From assembly GCF_000761215.1 (NCBI RefSeq), contig NZ_CP009438.1:1817501-1881500 (forward strand): a stretch of DNA of 64,000 nt. The letters are read 5' to 3'. This DNA comes from Streptomyces glaucescens (GTDB lineage Bacteria > Actinomycetota > Actinomycetes > Streptomycetales > Streptomycetaceae). The notes under the pieces are model-generated. The model was not told the DNA's origin and did not search any database. It saw only the letters and a list, made by a program, of their open reading frames with translations. Position numbers and translations under genes: made by a program. Shown one piece after another: positions 16,160 through 24,676 of this stretch (positions are counted from its first letter, which is position 1; every line of letters starts with the position of its first letter).

Positions 16160-17368
16160 ATGAGCGCTACGCAGACCTCCGACGTCCCCACTCTCCTGGT
16201 CAAGATCTTCGGCAAGGACAGGCCGGGCATCACGGCCGGACTCTTCGACACCCTCGCCGCCTACTCCGTCGACGTGGTCGACATCGAGCAGGTCGTCACG
16301 CGGGGCCGGATCGTGCTGTGCGCGCTCGTGACCGAGCCGCCCCACGGGCTGGAGGGCGACCTGCGCGCCACCGTCCACAGCTGGGCGGAGTCGATGAGGA
16401 TGCAGGCCGAGATCATCTCCGGCCTCGGCGACAACCGCCCGCGCGGCCTCGGCCGCTCCCTGGTGACCGTGCTCGGCCACCCCCTCACCGCGGAGGCGAC
16501 GGCCGCCATCGCCGCCAAGATCACCAAGGCGGGCGGCAACATCGACCGGATCTTCCGGCTCGCCAAGTACCCGGTGACCGCGGTGGAGTTCGCGGTCTCC
16601 GGGGTGGAGACGGAACCGCTGCGCACCACGCTCGTCACCGATGCCGCGGCGCTCGGTGTCGATGTGGCGGTCGTGGCGGCGGGGCTGCACCGGCGGGCCC
16701 AGCGGCTGGTGGTGATGGACGTGGATTCCACGCTCATCCAGGACGAGGTGATCGAGCTCTTCGCGGCGCACGCCGGCTGTGAGGAGCAGGTCGCCGAGGT
16801 GACCGCCGCGGCGATGCGCGGGGAGCTGGACTTCGAGCAGTCGCTGCACGCACGGGTGGCGCTGCTGAAGGGTCTCGACGTCTCCGTGGTGGACAAGGTG
16901 CGCAGCGAGGTCCGGCTGACGCCGGGCGCCCGCACCCTGATCCGTACGCTGAAGCGGCTCGGCTACCAGGTCGGCGTGGTCTCCGGAGGATTCACGCAGG
17001 TCACGGACGATCTGAAGGAGCGGCTGGGGCTGGACTTCGCCCAGGCCAACACCCTGGAGATCGTGGACGGCAAACTGACCGGGAAGGTCACCGGCGAGAT
17101 CGTGGACCGCGCGGGCAAGGCGCGGCTGCTGCGCCGGTTCGCCGCGGAGGCGGGCGTGCCGCTGTCGCAGACGGTGGCGATCGGCGACGGCGCCAATGAC
17201 CTGGACATGCTGAACGCGGCGGGGCTCGGGGTCGCCTTCAACGCCAAGCCGGTGGTGCGGGAGGCGGCGCACACCGCGGTGAACGTGCCGTTCCTGGACA
17301 CCGTGCTGTACCTGCTCGGGGTCACCCGGGAAGAGGTCGAGGCCGCGGACGCGCACGAGGAGGACTGA
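16160..17368 (+). CDS. serB: Phosphoserine phosphatase with N-terminal ACT domain
   Basis: A 402-residue HAD-superfamily phosphatase for the last step of serine synthesis, phosphoserine to serine plus phosphate. The N-terminal half carries ACT-type regulatory domains (about 10-90 and 98-175), as in mycobacterial SerB2. The catalytic half begins with VVMDVDSTLI, giving nucleophile Asp187 and acid/base Asp189. Then come VSGGFTQV (motif II Ser), a Lys in VDRAGKARLL, and GDGANDLDM (motif III/IV Asp residues). ATG at 16160 follows GGGAGC; the upstream in-frame region is low-complexity. ACT domains suggest serine feedback. It is monocistronic. Confidence 0.95.
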   Translation: MSATQTSDVPTLLVKIFGKDRPGITAGLFDTLAAYSVDVVDIEQVVTRGRIVLCALVTEPPHGLEGDLRATVHSWAESMRMQAEIISGLGDNRPRGLGRSLVTVLGHPLTAEATAAIAAKITKAGGNIDRIFRLAKYPVTAVEFAVSGVETEPLRTTLVTDAAALGVDVAVVAAGLHRRAQRLVVMDVDSTLIQDEVIELFAAHAGCEEQVAEVTAAAMRGELDFEQSLHARVALLKGLDVSVVDKVRSEVRLTPGARTLIRTLKRLGYQVGVVSGGFTQVTDDLKERLGLDFAQANTLEIVDGKLTGKVTGEIVDRAGKARLLRRFAAEAGVPLSQTVAIGDGANDLDMLNAAGLGVAFNAKPVVREAAHTAVNVPFLDTVLYLLGVTREEVEAADAHEED

Positions 17369-17495
17369 CGGCGCTTCCCCGGGTGAAGCCTCCGGAAACG
17401 GAGCGCGGCCGCCGCGGGAGGCACGGGAGCGAGGCTCTGCGGGGGCCGGTGCCGGCCGGCACCGGCCCTCTTCGGCGCTGTCGCGCGCTGCGGGG

Positions 17496-18014
17496 TCAGT
17501 CGGTCGGCGCCCAGTAGTCGAGCAGGGTGGCCACACCCGGCTCCAGGGTCTTCCAGGAGCCCGAGAAGGACAGCACGGCGAAGGCGGCGGCCGGGAAGCC
17601 ACGGCGGTTCATCCGCTCGCGGGGCTCGGCCTCGGCCGACCCGGCCAGCACCTCGGCCAGCCCGTGCACGCCGGGGTTGTGGCCGATGAGGAGGAGGTTC
17701 TGGGCGTCGTCGGGGGTTTCGTTCAGCACGGCGATCAGCTCGCCGGGCGAGGCCTCGTAGATGCGCTCCTCGTAGACCGTTTTCGGACGGTGCGAGAACT
17801 CGTGGACGGCGAGCTTCCAGGTCTCGCGGGTCCGGGTCGCGGTGGAGCAGAGGGCCAGGTCGAAGGGGATGCCGGTGTCGGCCAGCCTGCGTCCGGCTTC
17901 GGCGGCGTCCTTGCGGCCCCGCTCGGCGAGCGGCCGCTCGTGGTCGTTCACCTGGGGCCAGTCGGCCTTCGCGTGCCGGAAGAGGGCGATCCTGCGGGGT
18001 TCTGCGACGCTCAT
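17496..18014 (-). CDS. sixA: SixA-type phosphohistidine phosphatase (histidine phosphatase family)
   Basis: A 172-residue histidine phosphatase. The N-terminal catalytic motif is FRHAKADW, with the nucleophile His at about 14; the family has RH followed by G or A. CSTATRTRETW supplies the second Arg and LLIGHNPGVHGL the second catalytic His. SixA proteins remove phosphate from histidines of phosphotransfer proteins; in actinobacteria the true partner is not known. ATG at 18014 places the RHA motif 13 residues from the N-terminus, as in relatives. It may form a short leftward group with the small membrane protein gene at 18080. Confidence 0.9.
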   Translation of the reverse strand: MSVAEPRRIALFRHAKADWPQVNDHERPLAERGRKDAAEAGRRLADTGIPFDLALCSTATRTRETWKLAVHEFSHRPKTVYEERIYEASPGELIAVLNETPDDAQNLLLIGHNPGVHGLAEVLAGSAEAEPRERMNRRGFPAAAFAVLSFSGSWKTLEPGVATLLDYWAPTD

Positions 18015-18079
18015 GACTCCCAGCTTCGCATGAGACAGGCCATGAGGCGCAGGGAGTTGACGGGCGGTCCCGGGGGCGG

Positions 18080-18286
18080 TCAGCGGGCCAGCAGCTGCTG
18101 GAGGCGCTCCATGAGCCGGGCCGTGACGGGCTCGCCGACGGCGGCGTGCGCGTCCGCGGGGTTGAGGATCAGCGTCAGCAGGGCGACGAACGCGAGGGCC
18201 GGGAGGGCGAGGGCCCACCAGGGCAGCCGGGTGTCCACGGCACGGGCGCTCGCCGGGCGGGGGCGGGGCTGGGTGCGGGCCGACAT
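18080..18286 (-). CDS. Small single-pass membrane protein
   Basis: A 68-residue protein with a basic N-terminus (about 1-20, Arg-rich), one hydrophobic helix at about 22-42 (PWWALALPALAFVALLTLIL) and a short C-terminal helix. No known domain. ATG at 18286 has GGAGG 5 nt upstream (18292-18296 read on the minus strand), a much better site than any further in-frame start. It lies 65 nt upstream of sixA on the same strand. A role cannot be assigned; the HAAVG after the helix could be a cleavage site, so it may be secreted. Confidence 0.7.
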   Translation of the reverse strand: MSARTQPRPRPASARAVDTRLPWWALALPALAFVALLTLILNPADAHAAVGEPVTARLMERLQQLLAR

Positions 18287-18487
18287 GGTGCCTCCGTGGA
18301 TCCGTCCTCGACTGGGTGGGCCGCCGTTGCGCGGCCACACGTCGACGCTACGGAAGGGGCGGGCGCGGTCCCATCCGGTGATCCACCCACTTGACCCTGA
18401 GCCCCACCCCCTAGGGGACGGTGGGGTTAACCCCACCCGGGGCGGGGTGGCCCCGCGCGGCGCAGGGCGCGGTCGGCCCCCACCGGC

Positions 18488-18604
18488 TCAGGGTGCGGCG
18501 ATCGACGCGATGACGGCGATGATCACGAAGATGGCGAAGAACGAGCCGAAGACGATCAGCATCTTCTTCTGGCCGTTCTGCGGGTTCGGGTCGAGCACTG
18601 GCAT
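18488..18604 (-). CDS. 38-residue SGM_5486-type transporter-associated membrane peptide
   Basis: A 38-residue ORF, MPVLDPNPQNGQKK followed by a strongly hydrophobic helix (about 15-36) ending IASIAAP. It matches what I recall of the small streptomycete family named SGM_5486 transporter-associated protein, encoded just downstream of CynX/NimT-type MFS genes. That is its position here, 237 nt after the MFS stop on the same strand. The charged-then-hydrophobic pattern and clean stop support a real gene. Its role as an accessory subunit of the transporter is inferred only from neighbourhood. Confidence 0.75.
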   Translation of the reverse strand: MPVLDPNPQNGQKKMLIVFGSFFAIFVIIAVIASIAAP

Positions 18605-18841
18605 GCGGCCAGTCTCGCATCCGCCACCCGGGTCCGCTCGGCCGGGGTCGCGGGCGGGTCGAGGCCCGGGCCGCGGGCGAGGGAGCCACGGCGAGCCGTC
18701 CGGGGTCGCGGGCGAGCAGGGGCCGGAAGCCGGGCCGTGGAGCGCGGGATCGGGGCGAGCGGGACCCCGCGGGCCGGGGCGTGCAACACGGGGCCGGAGC
18801 GCGCGGGACCCCGCGGGCCGGGGTGCGGCGGCCCGCCGGGG

Positions 18842-20152
18842 TCAGCGGGCGGCCGCCTCCTCCTCCACGGTGCGGTCGCGGCCCGCCAGCCAGCCCACCG
18901 CCATCTGCGGGATCATCAGCGCGACCATGAGCACGATCGGCTGTCCCCAGCCGCCGCTGTGCTGGTAGAGCACGCCCACCAGGAGCGGGCCGGGAATGGA
19001 GATCAGGTAGCCGGTGCTCTGCGCGAACGCGGAGAGCTGGGCCACTCCGGGGCCGGACCGGGCGCGCATCCCGACCATGGTGAGGGCGAGCGGGAAGGCG
19101 CAGTTGGAGATGCCGAGCAGGACGGCCCAGGCCCAGGCGCCCGAGGCGGGGGCGGCGTACAGACCGGCGTAGCCGATGAGGCCGCAGACGCCGAGGGCGA
19201 CAGCGATGGGTCCCTGGTGGGGCAGCCGGGTGGCCAGGCGGGGGATGACGAAGGCCAGCGGCACCCCCATCACCATGGTGACGGCCAGGAGCAGGCCGGC
19301 GGTGCCGGCGGGGACCCCGGCGTCGCGGAAGATCTGCGCCATCCAGCCCATGGTGATGTAGGCGGCGGTGGCCTGGAGGCCGAAGAAGACGGCGAGCGCC
19401 CACGCGGTGCGGCTGCGGGTGATCCGCAGCGCGGGCGCCTGCGCCTCGCCGTGCGCCGTCGCCCCGGTGCCCTCCCGCCCGGCGCCCGCGCCGCGGTCCC
19501 GCAGGACGGGCAGCCACGGCAGGACGGCGGCCGCCGCGAGCGCGGCCCACACGGCGAGCCCGGACTGCCAGTGGCCGCCCAGCGCGTCGGTCATCGGCAC
19601 GGTCACGGCGGCCGCGGTGGAGGTACCCAGGGCGAGGGCCATGGAGTAGGCGCCGGTCATGGACCCGACCCGGTCGGGGAACCAGCGCTTGACGATGACC
19701 GGCATGAGGACGTTGCTGACCGCGATCCCCATGAGGGCGAGCGCACTGGCGGCCAGGAAGCCGGGCGTGCCGCCGGTGTACGGCCGGACGAGCAGGCCCG
19801 CGGCGATGGCGGCCATACCGGCGCACACCACCGCCGCGGCGCCGAAGCGGCGGGCCAGGCGGGGCGCCATGACGCCGAAGACGGCGAAGCAGAGCGGCGG
19901 CACGGAGGTGAGCAGTCCGGCCACGCTGCCGCTCATGCCGAGGCCGTCCCGGACCTCCTCCAGGAGGGCGCCGAGGCTGGTGATGGCGGGGCGGAGGTTG
20001 AGGGCGGACAGCAGGATGCCGGCCACGACCAGGCGCGTGGTCCACGCGCGCGTGGAGCTCTTGGGCGTGGCTTCGCCGCCGCCCGCGCCACCGCCCGCGG
20101 CGGGGCCGCGTACGTCCGGGTGGTTCCTGGTCCAGGTCTCCTCGCTAGCCAT
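18842..20152 (-). CDS. CynX/NimT-family MFS transporter
   Basis: A 436-residue major facilitator with about 12 membrane helices starting near residue 30 (VVAGILLSALNLRPAITSLGALL, the CynX/NimT signature with its LRPA motif). The family includes cyanate (CynX) and nitroimidazole (NimT) exporters; the substrate here is unknown. The ATG at 20152 was chosen over two ATGs 9 and 12 nt upstream because a perfect -10, TATGAT (minus strand, 20165-20160), ends 7 nt before it, which predicts a leaderless mRNA. It is divergent from a GntR-family regulator that very likely controls it. Confidence 0.92.
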   Translation of the reverse strand: MASEETWTRNHPDVRGPAAGGGAGGGEATPKSSTRAWTTRLVVAGILLSALNLRPAITSLGALLEEVRDGLGMSGSVAGLLTSVPPLCFAVFGVMAPRLARRFGAAAVVCAGMAAIAAGLLVRPYTGGTPGFLAASALALMGIAVSNVLMPVIVKRWFPDRVGSMTGAYSMALALGTSTAAAVTVPMTDALGGHWQSGLAVWAALAAAAVLPWLPVLRDRGAGAGREGTGATAHGEAQAPALRITRSRTAWALAVFFGLQATAAYITMGWMAQIFRDAGVPAGTAGLLLAVTMVMGVPLAFVIPRLATRLPHQGPIAVALGVCGLIGYAGLYAAPASGAWAWAVLLGISNCAFPLALTMVGMRARSGPGVAQLSAFAQSTGYLISIPGPLLVGVLYQHSGGWGQPIVLMVALMIPQMAVGWLAGRDRTVEEEAAAR

Positions 20153-20159
20153 GCCGGCC

Positions 20160-20190
20160 ATCATAGAATCATGGGATGATTGGTTGTCCA
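20160..20190 (-). promoter_or_regulatory. MFS promoter with a GntR-type operator in the spacer
   Basis: On the minus strand TGGACA (20190-20185) and TATGAT (20165-20160) form a -35/-10 pair with a 19-nt spacer. The perfect inverted repeat AATCAT-GGG-ATGATT at 20167-20181 fills the spacer. A second half-symmetric motif, TGGTTGTCCA, lies at 20181-20190. The layout fits repression by the adjacent GntR protein, which would also cover its own upstream region. Confidence 0.65.
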
Positions 20191-20234
20191 TTCCCAGGGC
20201 GTCCGCTGCCGTCCGTCCCGTGCGAAGGTGTGCC

Positions 20235-20921
20235 ATGCCCCTGAGCCACCCGCGTCGATCGGCGCTCTCCGAGCAGGTCATCGCAGCGCTGCGCCACCAG
20301 ATCACCTCGGGCGAATGGCCGGTCGGCTCCCGCATCCCCACCGAGCCGGAGCTGGTCGGGCAGCTCGGCGTCGCCCGCAACACGGTCCGCGAGGCGGTCC
20401 GGGCGCTGGCCCACAACGGCCTGCTGGACATCCGCCAGGGGTCGGGCACGTACGTCGTGGCGACCAGCGAGCTGGCGGGCGTGATGCACCGCCGTTTCGC
20501 CGGTGCCGACCCCCGGCACATCGCCGAGCTGCGCTCCACGCTGGAGTCGGCCGCGGCGCGGCTGGCCGCCGAACGGCGCACCGAGAAGGACCTGAAGCAG
20601 CTGGACGCGCTGCTGGCGCGGCGCGAGGAGGCCTGGGAGACGGGCGACAAGGAGCTGTTCGTGACCGCGGACGCCACCTTCCACCTGGCGGTGGTGGCCG
20701 CGTCCCACAACGACGTCATGACGGCGATGTACGCGGACCTCGGCGAGGTGCTGCGGGACTGGCTGCGCGAGGACGTGGGCGAGGAGCTGACCTCGCGGAC
20801 CCACATGGACCACGGGCGGCTGGTGGACGCCATCCGCGCGGGCGACGCGCGGACCGCGGCGGCGGAGGCGGCGGGCTACCCGTTCCTGTGCCGGTTCAGC
20901 TCCCCAGGTTCTGGTGGCTGA
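20235..20921 (+). CDS. GntR-family (FadR/FCD subfamily) transcriptional regulator
   Basis: A 228-residue regulator. A winged helix-turn-helix lies at about 8-75 (LSEQVIAALRHQI, PTEPELVGQLGVARNTVREAVRAL, IRQGSGTYVV). An FCD ligand domain follows (about 85-215), keeping the Asp/His metal-ligand pattern (D-x3-H in ADATFHLAVV and HMDHGRLVDAI), so a carboxylate ligand is plausible. The start at 20235 has GAAGGTG before it. The C-terminus is unusual: after AAAEAAGY it ends in PFLCRFSSPGSGG and overlaps the convergent gene by 26 nt, shorter than most FCD proteins. Divergent to the MFS gene, so likely its repressor. Confidence 0.9.
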   Translation: MPLSHPRRSALSEQVIAALRHQITSGEWPVGSRIPTEPELVGQLGVARNTVREAVRALAHNGLLDIRQGSGTYVVATSELAGVMHRRFAGADPRHIAELRSTLESAAARLAAERRTEKDLKQLDALLARREEAWETGDKELFVTADATFHLAVVAASHNDVMTAMYADLGEVLRDWLREDVGEELTSRTHMDHGRLVDAIRAGDARTAAAEAAGYPFLCRFSSPGSGG

Positions 20922-21249
20922 CCCACACCGAGCGGACCTCCTTCCAGCAGCGGCCGGTCAGCCGTACGGTCTCCGCGGGCCCGGCGTCGGCCGGGGCGCT
21001 GTCGGTGTCCAGGTCCCACCAGCGCTCGCACTCGATGTGCAGCCGCACGCGGTCGGTGTCGACATAGGGGTTGTGGCAGTGGGCGGTCACCTCGGAGCCG
21101 TGCACGCGGACGCGGCACTCCGCGCCGAACGGCTTCGGGACGTCGGTGGCGGGCGCCGTCACGCGCGCGTGGGGCATCGCCTCGTACGACACGGACAGCA
21201 CCAGGGCTACGGCTACGGTCACTGAGGCCAGGCTGCGGAACAGGCGCAC
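20896..21249 (-). CDS. Secreted hypothetical protein with four cysteines
   Basis: A 117-residue protein with a signal peptide (about 1-28: MRLF basic start, VTVAVALVLSVSYEA core, cleavage near MPHA). The mature part has four Cys (AECRV, AHCHN, IECER, GRCWK) that could form two disulphides, and predicted beta strands. I do not recognise a family. It reads convergently with the GntR gene, overlapping its last 26 nt. The start ATG at 21249 has GGAGG (GAGGAGGTCCCC) upstream. Confidence 0.75.
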   Translation of the reverse strand: MRLFRSLASVTVAVALVLSVSYEAMPHARVTAPATDVPKPFGAECRVRVHGSEVTAHCHNPYVDTDRVRLHIECERWWDLDTDSAPADAGPAETVRLTGRCWKEVRSVWVSHQNLGS

Positions 21250-21357
21250 AAGGGGACCTCCTCGGCCGTACGGGGGAGGGTCGCGTCGGTGAACGCTCCC
21301 TCCACAGTGCCCGGCCGCCCCGCCGCTCCGCCCGGCCGACTGGGCCGAACGGGCGAC

Positions 21358-21390
21358 GCCCCGCTCCCCGCGCGGTGCGGGGAACGGGGC
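21358..21390 (-). terminator. Hairpin after fabI
   Basis: GCCCCG-CTCCCCGC and GCGGGGAA-CGGGGC form a long GC stem around a small loop, 34 nt downstream of the fabI stop. The CCCCGC/GCGGGGAAC core resembles the dispersed element at 3541-3574. Confidence 0.65.
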
Positions 21391-21423
21391 GTCGGCGTGT
21401 GTTCGCGCGGCCGTCCGGGAAGG

Positions 21424-22191
21424 TCAGGCGCCGATGGCGTGCAGACCGCCGTCGACGTGGATGATCTCGCCCGTGGTCTTCGGGAACCAGTCGCTCAGCA
21501 GGGCGACGATGCCGCGGCCGGCCGGCTCGGGGTCCTTCAGGTCCCACTCCAGCGGGGAACGGGTGTCCCACACCGAGGCCAGCTCGCTGAAGCCCGGGAT
21601 GGACTTGGCGGCCATGGAGCCGATCGGGCCCGCCGAGATGAGGTTGCAGCGGATGTTCTGCTTGCCCAGGTCACGGGCCATGTAGCGGTTGGTGGCCTCC
21701 AGGGCGGCCTTGGCCGGGCCCATCCAGTCGTACTGCGGCCAGGCGTACTGGGCGTCGAAGGTGAGGCCGACGACGGACCCGCCGTTCTGCATCAGCGGCA
21801 GGCAGGCCATGGTCAGCGACTTCAGCGAGAACGCCGAGACGTGCATGGCGGTGGCCACCGACTCGAACGGCGTGTTCAGGAAGTTGCCGCCGAGCGCGTC
21901 CTGCGGGGCGAAGCCGATGGAGTGGACGACACCGTCCAGGCCCCCTAGCTCCTCGCCGACGAGGTCGGCCAGGCGCCCCAGGTGCTCGTCGTTGGTGACG
22001 TCCAGCTCGATGACCTTGGTGGGCTTCGGGAGCTTCCTGGCGATGCGCTCGGTGAGCGTGGGCCGCGGGAACGCCGTCAGGATGATCTCGGCACCCTGCT
22101 CCTGGGCCAGCTTGGCGGCGTGGAACGCGATGGAGGACTCCATCAGCACACCGGTGATCAGGACGCGCTTGCCCTCGAGAATTCCGCTCAT
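21424..22191 (-). CDS. fabI: Enoyl-[acyl-carrier-protein] reductase (NADH), FabI/InhA type
   Basis: A 255-residue enoyl reductase completing each fatty-acid elongation cycle. The FabI pattern is clear: LITGVLMESSIAFHAAKLAQEQGAE differs from ordinary SDRs, as in InhA. SIGFAPQDALGGNF forms the substrate region, and QYDWMGPAKAALEATNRYMARDLG carries the Tyr-x6-Lys active-site pair. SAGPIGSMAAKSIPGF matches the family substrate loop. It lies 5 nt after fabG on the same strand (fabG at 22197-22901), so the two reductases of type II fatty-acid synthesis form an operon. Confidence 0.96.
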   Translation of the reverse strand: MSGILEGKRVLITGVLMESSIAFHAAKLAQEQGAEIILTAFPRPTLTERIARKLPKPTKVIELDVTNDEHLGRLADLVGEELGGLDGVVHSIGFAPQDALGGNFLNTPFESVATAMHVSAFSLKSLTMACLPLMQNGGSVVGLTFDAQYAWPQYDWMGPAKAALEATNRYMARDLGKQNIRCNLISAGPIGSMAAKSIPGFSELASVWDTRSPLEWDLKDPEPAGRGIVALLSDWFPKTTGEIIHVDGGLHAIGA

Positions 22192-22196
22192 GGTGA

Positions 22197-22901
22197 TCAG
22201 TGACCCATTCCCAGTCCGCCGTCAACGGGAATGACGGCTCCAGTGATGTACGAGGCGTCGTCCGAGGCGAGGAACCGCACCGCCGCGGCGACCTCCTCCG
22301 GCTGCGCGTACCGGCCGAGCGGCACCTGCGCGACGATGCCCTGGCGCTGCTCGTCGGTGAGCACCTTGGTCATGTCGGTGTCGACGAAACCGGGCGCGAC
22401 GACGTTGAAGGTGATGTTGCGCGAGCCCAGCTCACGGGCGAGGGAGCGCGCGAAGCCGACCAGGGCGGCCTTGGAGGCGGCGTAGTTCGCCTGGCCCGCC
22501 GAGCCGAGCAGGCCGACGACGGACGAGACGAGGACGACGCGGCCCTTCTTGGCGCGCAGCATGCCGCGGTTGGCGCGCTTGACGACCCGGAAGGTGCCGG
22601 TGAGGTTGGTGTCGAGGACCGAGGTGAAGTCCTCCTCGGACATCCGCATCAGGAGCTGGTCCTTGGTGATGCCGGCGTTGGCCACCAGCACCTCGACCGG
22701 GCCGTGCTCGGCCTCGATCTCCTTGTAGGCCTGCTCCACCTGCTCGGAGTCGGTGATGTCGCACTTGACCGCCAGGAAGCCGGCGGGCGGCTCCCCCGAG
22801 CGGTACGTGATCGCGACCTTGTCGCCGGCGTCGGCGAAAGCGCGGGCGATGGCGAGGCCGATGCCCCGGTTGCCTCCGGTGACGAGAACCGAGCGGCTCA
22901 A
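22197..22901 (-). CDS. fabG: 3-oxoacyl-[acyl-carrier-protein] reductase FabG
   Basis: A 234-residue NADPH-dependent beta-ketoacyl-ACP reductase. Motifs: TGGNRGIG nucleotide site, NAGI, Ser in VSSVVGLLGS, catalytic YAASKAAL, and the C-terminal SYITGAVIPVDGGLGMGH. The start is a TTG at 22901. GGAAAGGGTGA lies just upstream, the family N-terminus (SRSVLVTGG) starts immediately after it, and the only nearby in-frame alternatives are far upstream in unrelated sequence. It is the first gene of a fabG-fabI operon; the product works in the cytoplasm with ACP-bound substrates. Confidence 0.95.
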   Translation of the reverse strand: MSRSVLVTGGNRGIGLAIARAFADAGDKVAITYRSGEPPAGFLAVKCDITDSEQVEQAYKEIEAEHGPVEVLVANAGITKDQLLMRMSEEDFTSVLDTNLTGTFRVVKRANRGMLRAKKGRVVLVSSVVGLLGSAGQANYAASKAALVGFARSLARELGSRNITFNVVAPGFVDTDMTKVLTDEQRQGIVAQVPLGRYAQPEEVAAAVRFLASDDASYITGAVIPVDGGLGMGH

Positions 22902-23152
22902 CGGATCACCCTTTCCATAGCGGTCTGATTCCCGCCCGGGCACCCGACGACAGGCGGCGATGACAGGCGGCTTCCCGGAAAACCTATCGGTCGGCTCCCC
23001 GCGCGGGGCATTCGGGCACCGACAGTGGCGCAGGGGACACACTGTCGAATCCCTACAGAAAGCCCCGGTCGCGGGGGGCAAACCTGTGGTCGGCGGGCCC
23101 GGGGTCGCGACATGATCGGAGCCGACAGGCGACGACAGCAGGGAGACCTCGG

Positions 23153-24676
23153 GTGCCTCATACCATCGACGAAGCCTTCACGGCGCTTCCGCTACGCGCC
23201 CTCGCCGACGCCGCCCTGGCCCGGGCGCGGGCGCTGGGGGCGCAGCACGCGGACTTCCGGTTCGAGCGGGTGCGCAGCGCGTCCTGGCGGCTGCGGGACG
23301 GCAGGCCGTCCGGGTCGTCGGACACCACGGACCTGGGATACGCGGTGCGGGTGGTGCACGGCGGGACGTGGGGGTTCGCGTCCGGCGTGGACCTGACCAT
23401 GGACGCCGCCGCCAAGGTGGCGAGCCAGGCCGTGGCCATGGCGAAGCTCTCCGCGCGGGTGATCCAGGCCGCGGGCTCCGACGAGCGGGTGGAGCTGGCC
23501 GACGAGCCGGTGCACGCGGAGAAGACGTGGATCTCGTCGTACGAGATCGACCCGTTCACCGTGCCCGACGAGGAGAAGGCCGGGCTGCTCGCACAGTGGA
23601 GCCGGCGGCTGCTCGCGGCGGACGGCGTGGACCACGTCGACGCCTCGCTGCTCACCGTGCACGAGAACAAGTTCTACGCGGATACGGCCGGGACCGTGAC
23701 CACCCAGCAACGGGTACGGCTGCACCCGCAGCTCACCGCGGTGTCGGTGGACGAGTCGAGCGGCGAGTTCGACTCGATGCGCACCCTCGCCCCGCCGGTC
23801 GGCCGCGGCTGGGAGTACCTGACCGGCACCGGCTGGGACTGGGACGCGGAGCTGGCCGAGATCCCGGAGCTGCTCGCGCAGAAGATGCGCGCGCCGAGCG
23901 TGGAGCCGGGGCTGTACGACCTGGTGGTGGACCCGTCCAACCTGTGGCTGACCATCCACGAGTCCATCGGGCACGCCACCGAGCTGGACCGCGCGCTCGG
24001 CTACGAGGCCGCGTACGCCGGCACCTCCTTCGCCACCTTCGACCAGCTCGGCAAGCTGCGCTACGGCTCCGAGCTGATGAACGTCACCGGCGACCGCACC
24101 GCCGAGCACGGCCTGGCGACCGTCGGCTGGGACGACGAGGGCGTCGAGGCCCAGTCCTGGGACCTGGTCAAGGAGGGCACGCTCGTCGGCTACCAGCTCG
24201 ACCGCAGGATCGCGAAGCTGACCGGGCTCGGGCGGTCCAACGGGTGCGCCTTCGCCGACTCCCCCGCGCACGTCCCGGTGCAGCGGATGGCCAACGTGTC
24301 GCTGCGGCCCGACCCCGCCGGGATGTCGACCGAGGACCTGATCGGCGGCGTCGACCGGGGCATCTACGTCGTCGGCGACCGGTCCTGGTCCATCGACATG
24401 CAGCGGTACAACTTCCAGTTCACCGGGCAGCGCTTCTTCAGGATCGAGAACGGGCGGATCACCGGGCAGCTGCGCGACGTCGCCTACCAGGCGACGACCA
24501 CCGACTTCTGGGGGTCGATGGCCGCGGTCGGCGGCCCGCAGACCTATGTCCTGGGCGGCGCGTTCAACTGCGGCAAGGCCCAGCCGGGGCAGGTCGCCGC
24601 CGTCTCCCACGGCTGCCCGTCCGCCCTCTTCCGGGGCGTCAACATTCTGAACACCACCCAGGAGGCCGGTCGATGA
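23153..24676 (+). CDS. tldD: TldD-type metalloprotease subunit
   Basis: A 507-residue member of the TldD/PmbA family. The metal site HESIGHATELDR (HExxxH) is at about 270, confirming the catalytic TldD partner rather than TldE. The C-terminal region includes GGPQTYVLGGAFNCGKAQPGQ, typical of TldD. TldD-TldE heterodimers digest unfolded peptides and help mature or degrade some ribosomal peptides (microcin B17, CcdA). GTG at 23153 with GGGAGACC upstream was chosen. The stop overlaps the tldE start as ATGA, so subunits are made in a fixed ratio. Natural substrates in Streptomyces are unknown. Confidence 0.93.
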   Translation: MPHTIDEAFTALPLRALADAALARARALGAQHADFRFERVRSASWRLRDGRPSGSSDTTDLGYAVRVVHGGTWGFASGVDLTMDAAAKVASQAVAMAKLSARVIQAAGSDERVELADEPVHAEKTWISSYEIDPFTVPDEEKAGLLAQWSRRLLAADGVDHVDASLLTVHENKFYADTAGTVTTQQRVRLHPQLTAVSVDESSGEFDSMRTLAPPVGRGWEYLTGTGWDWDAELAEIPELLAQKMRAPSVEPGLYDLVVDPSNLWLTIHESIGHATELDRALGYEAAYAGTSFATFDQLGKLRYGSELMNVTGDRTAEHGLATVGWDDEGVEAQSWDLVKEGTLVGYQLDRRIAKLTGLGRSNGCAFADSPAHVPVQRMANVSLRPDPAGMSTEDLIGGVDRGIYVVGDRSWSIDMQRYNFQFTGQRFFRIENGRITGQLRDVAYQATTTDFWGSMAAVGGPQTYVLGGAFNCGKAQPGQVAAVSHGCPSALFRGVNILNTTQEAGR

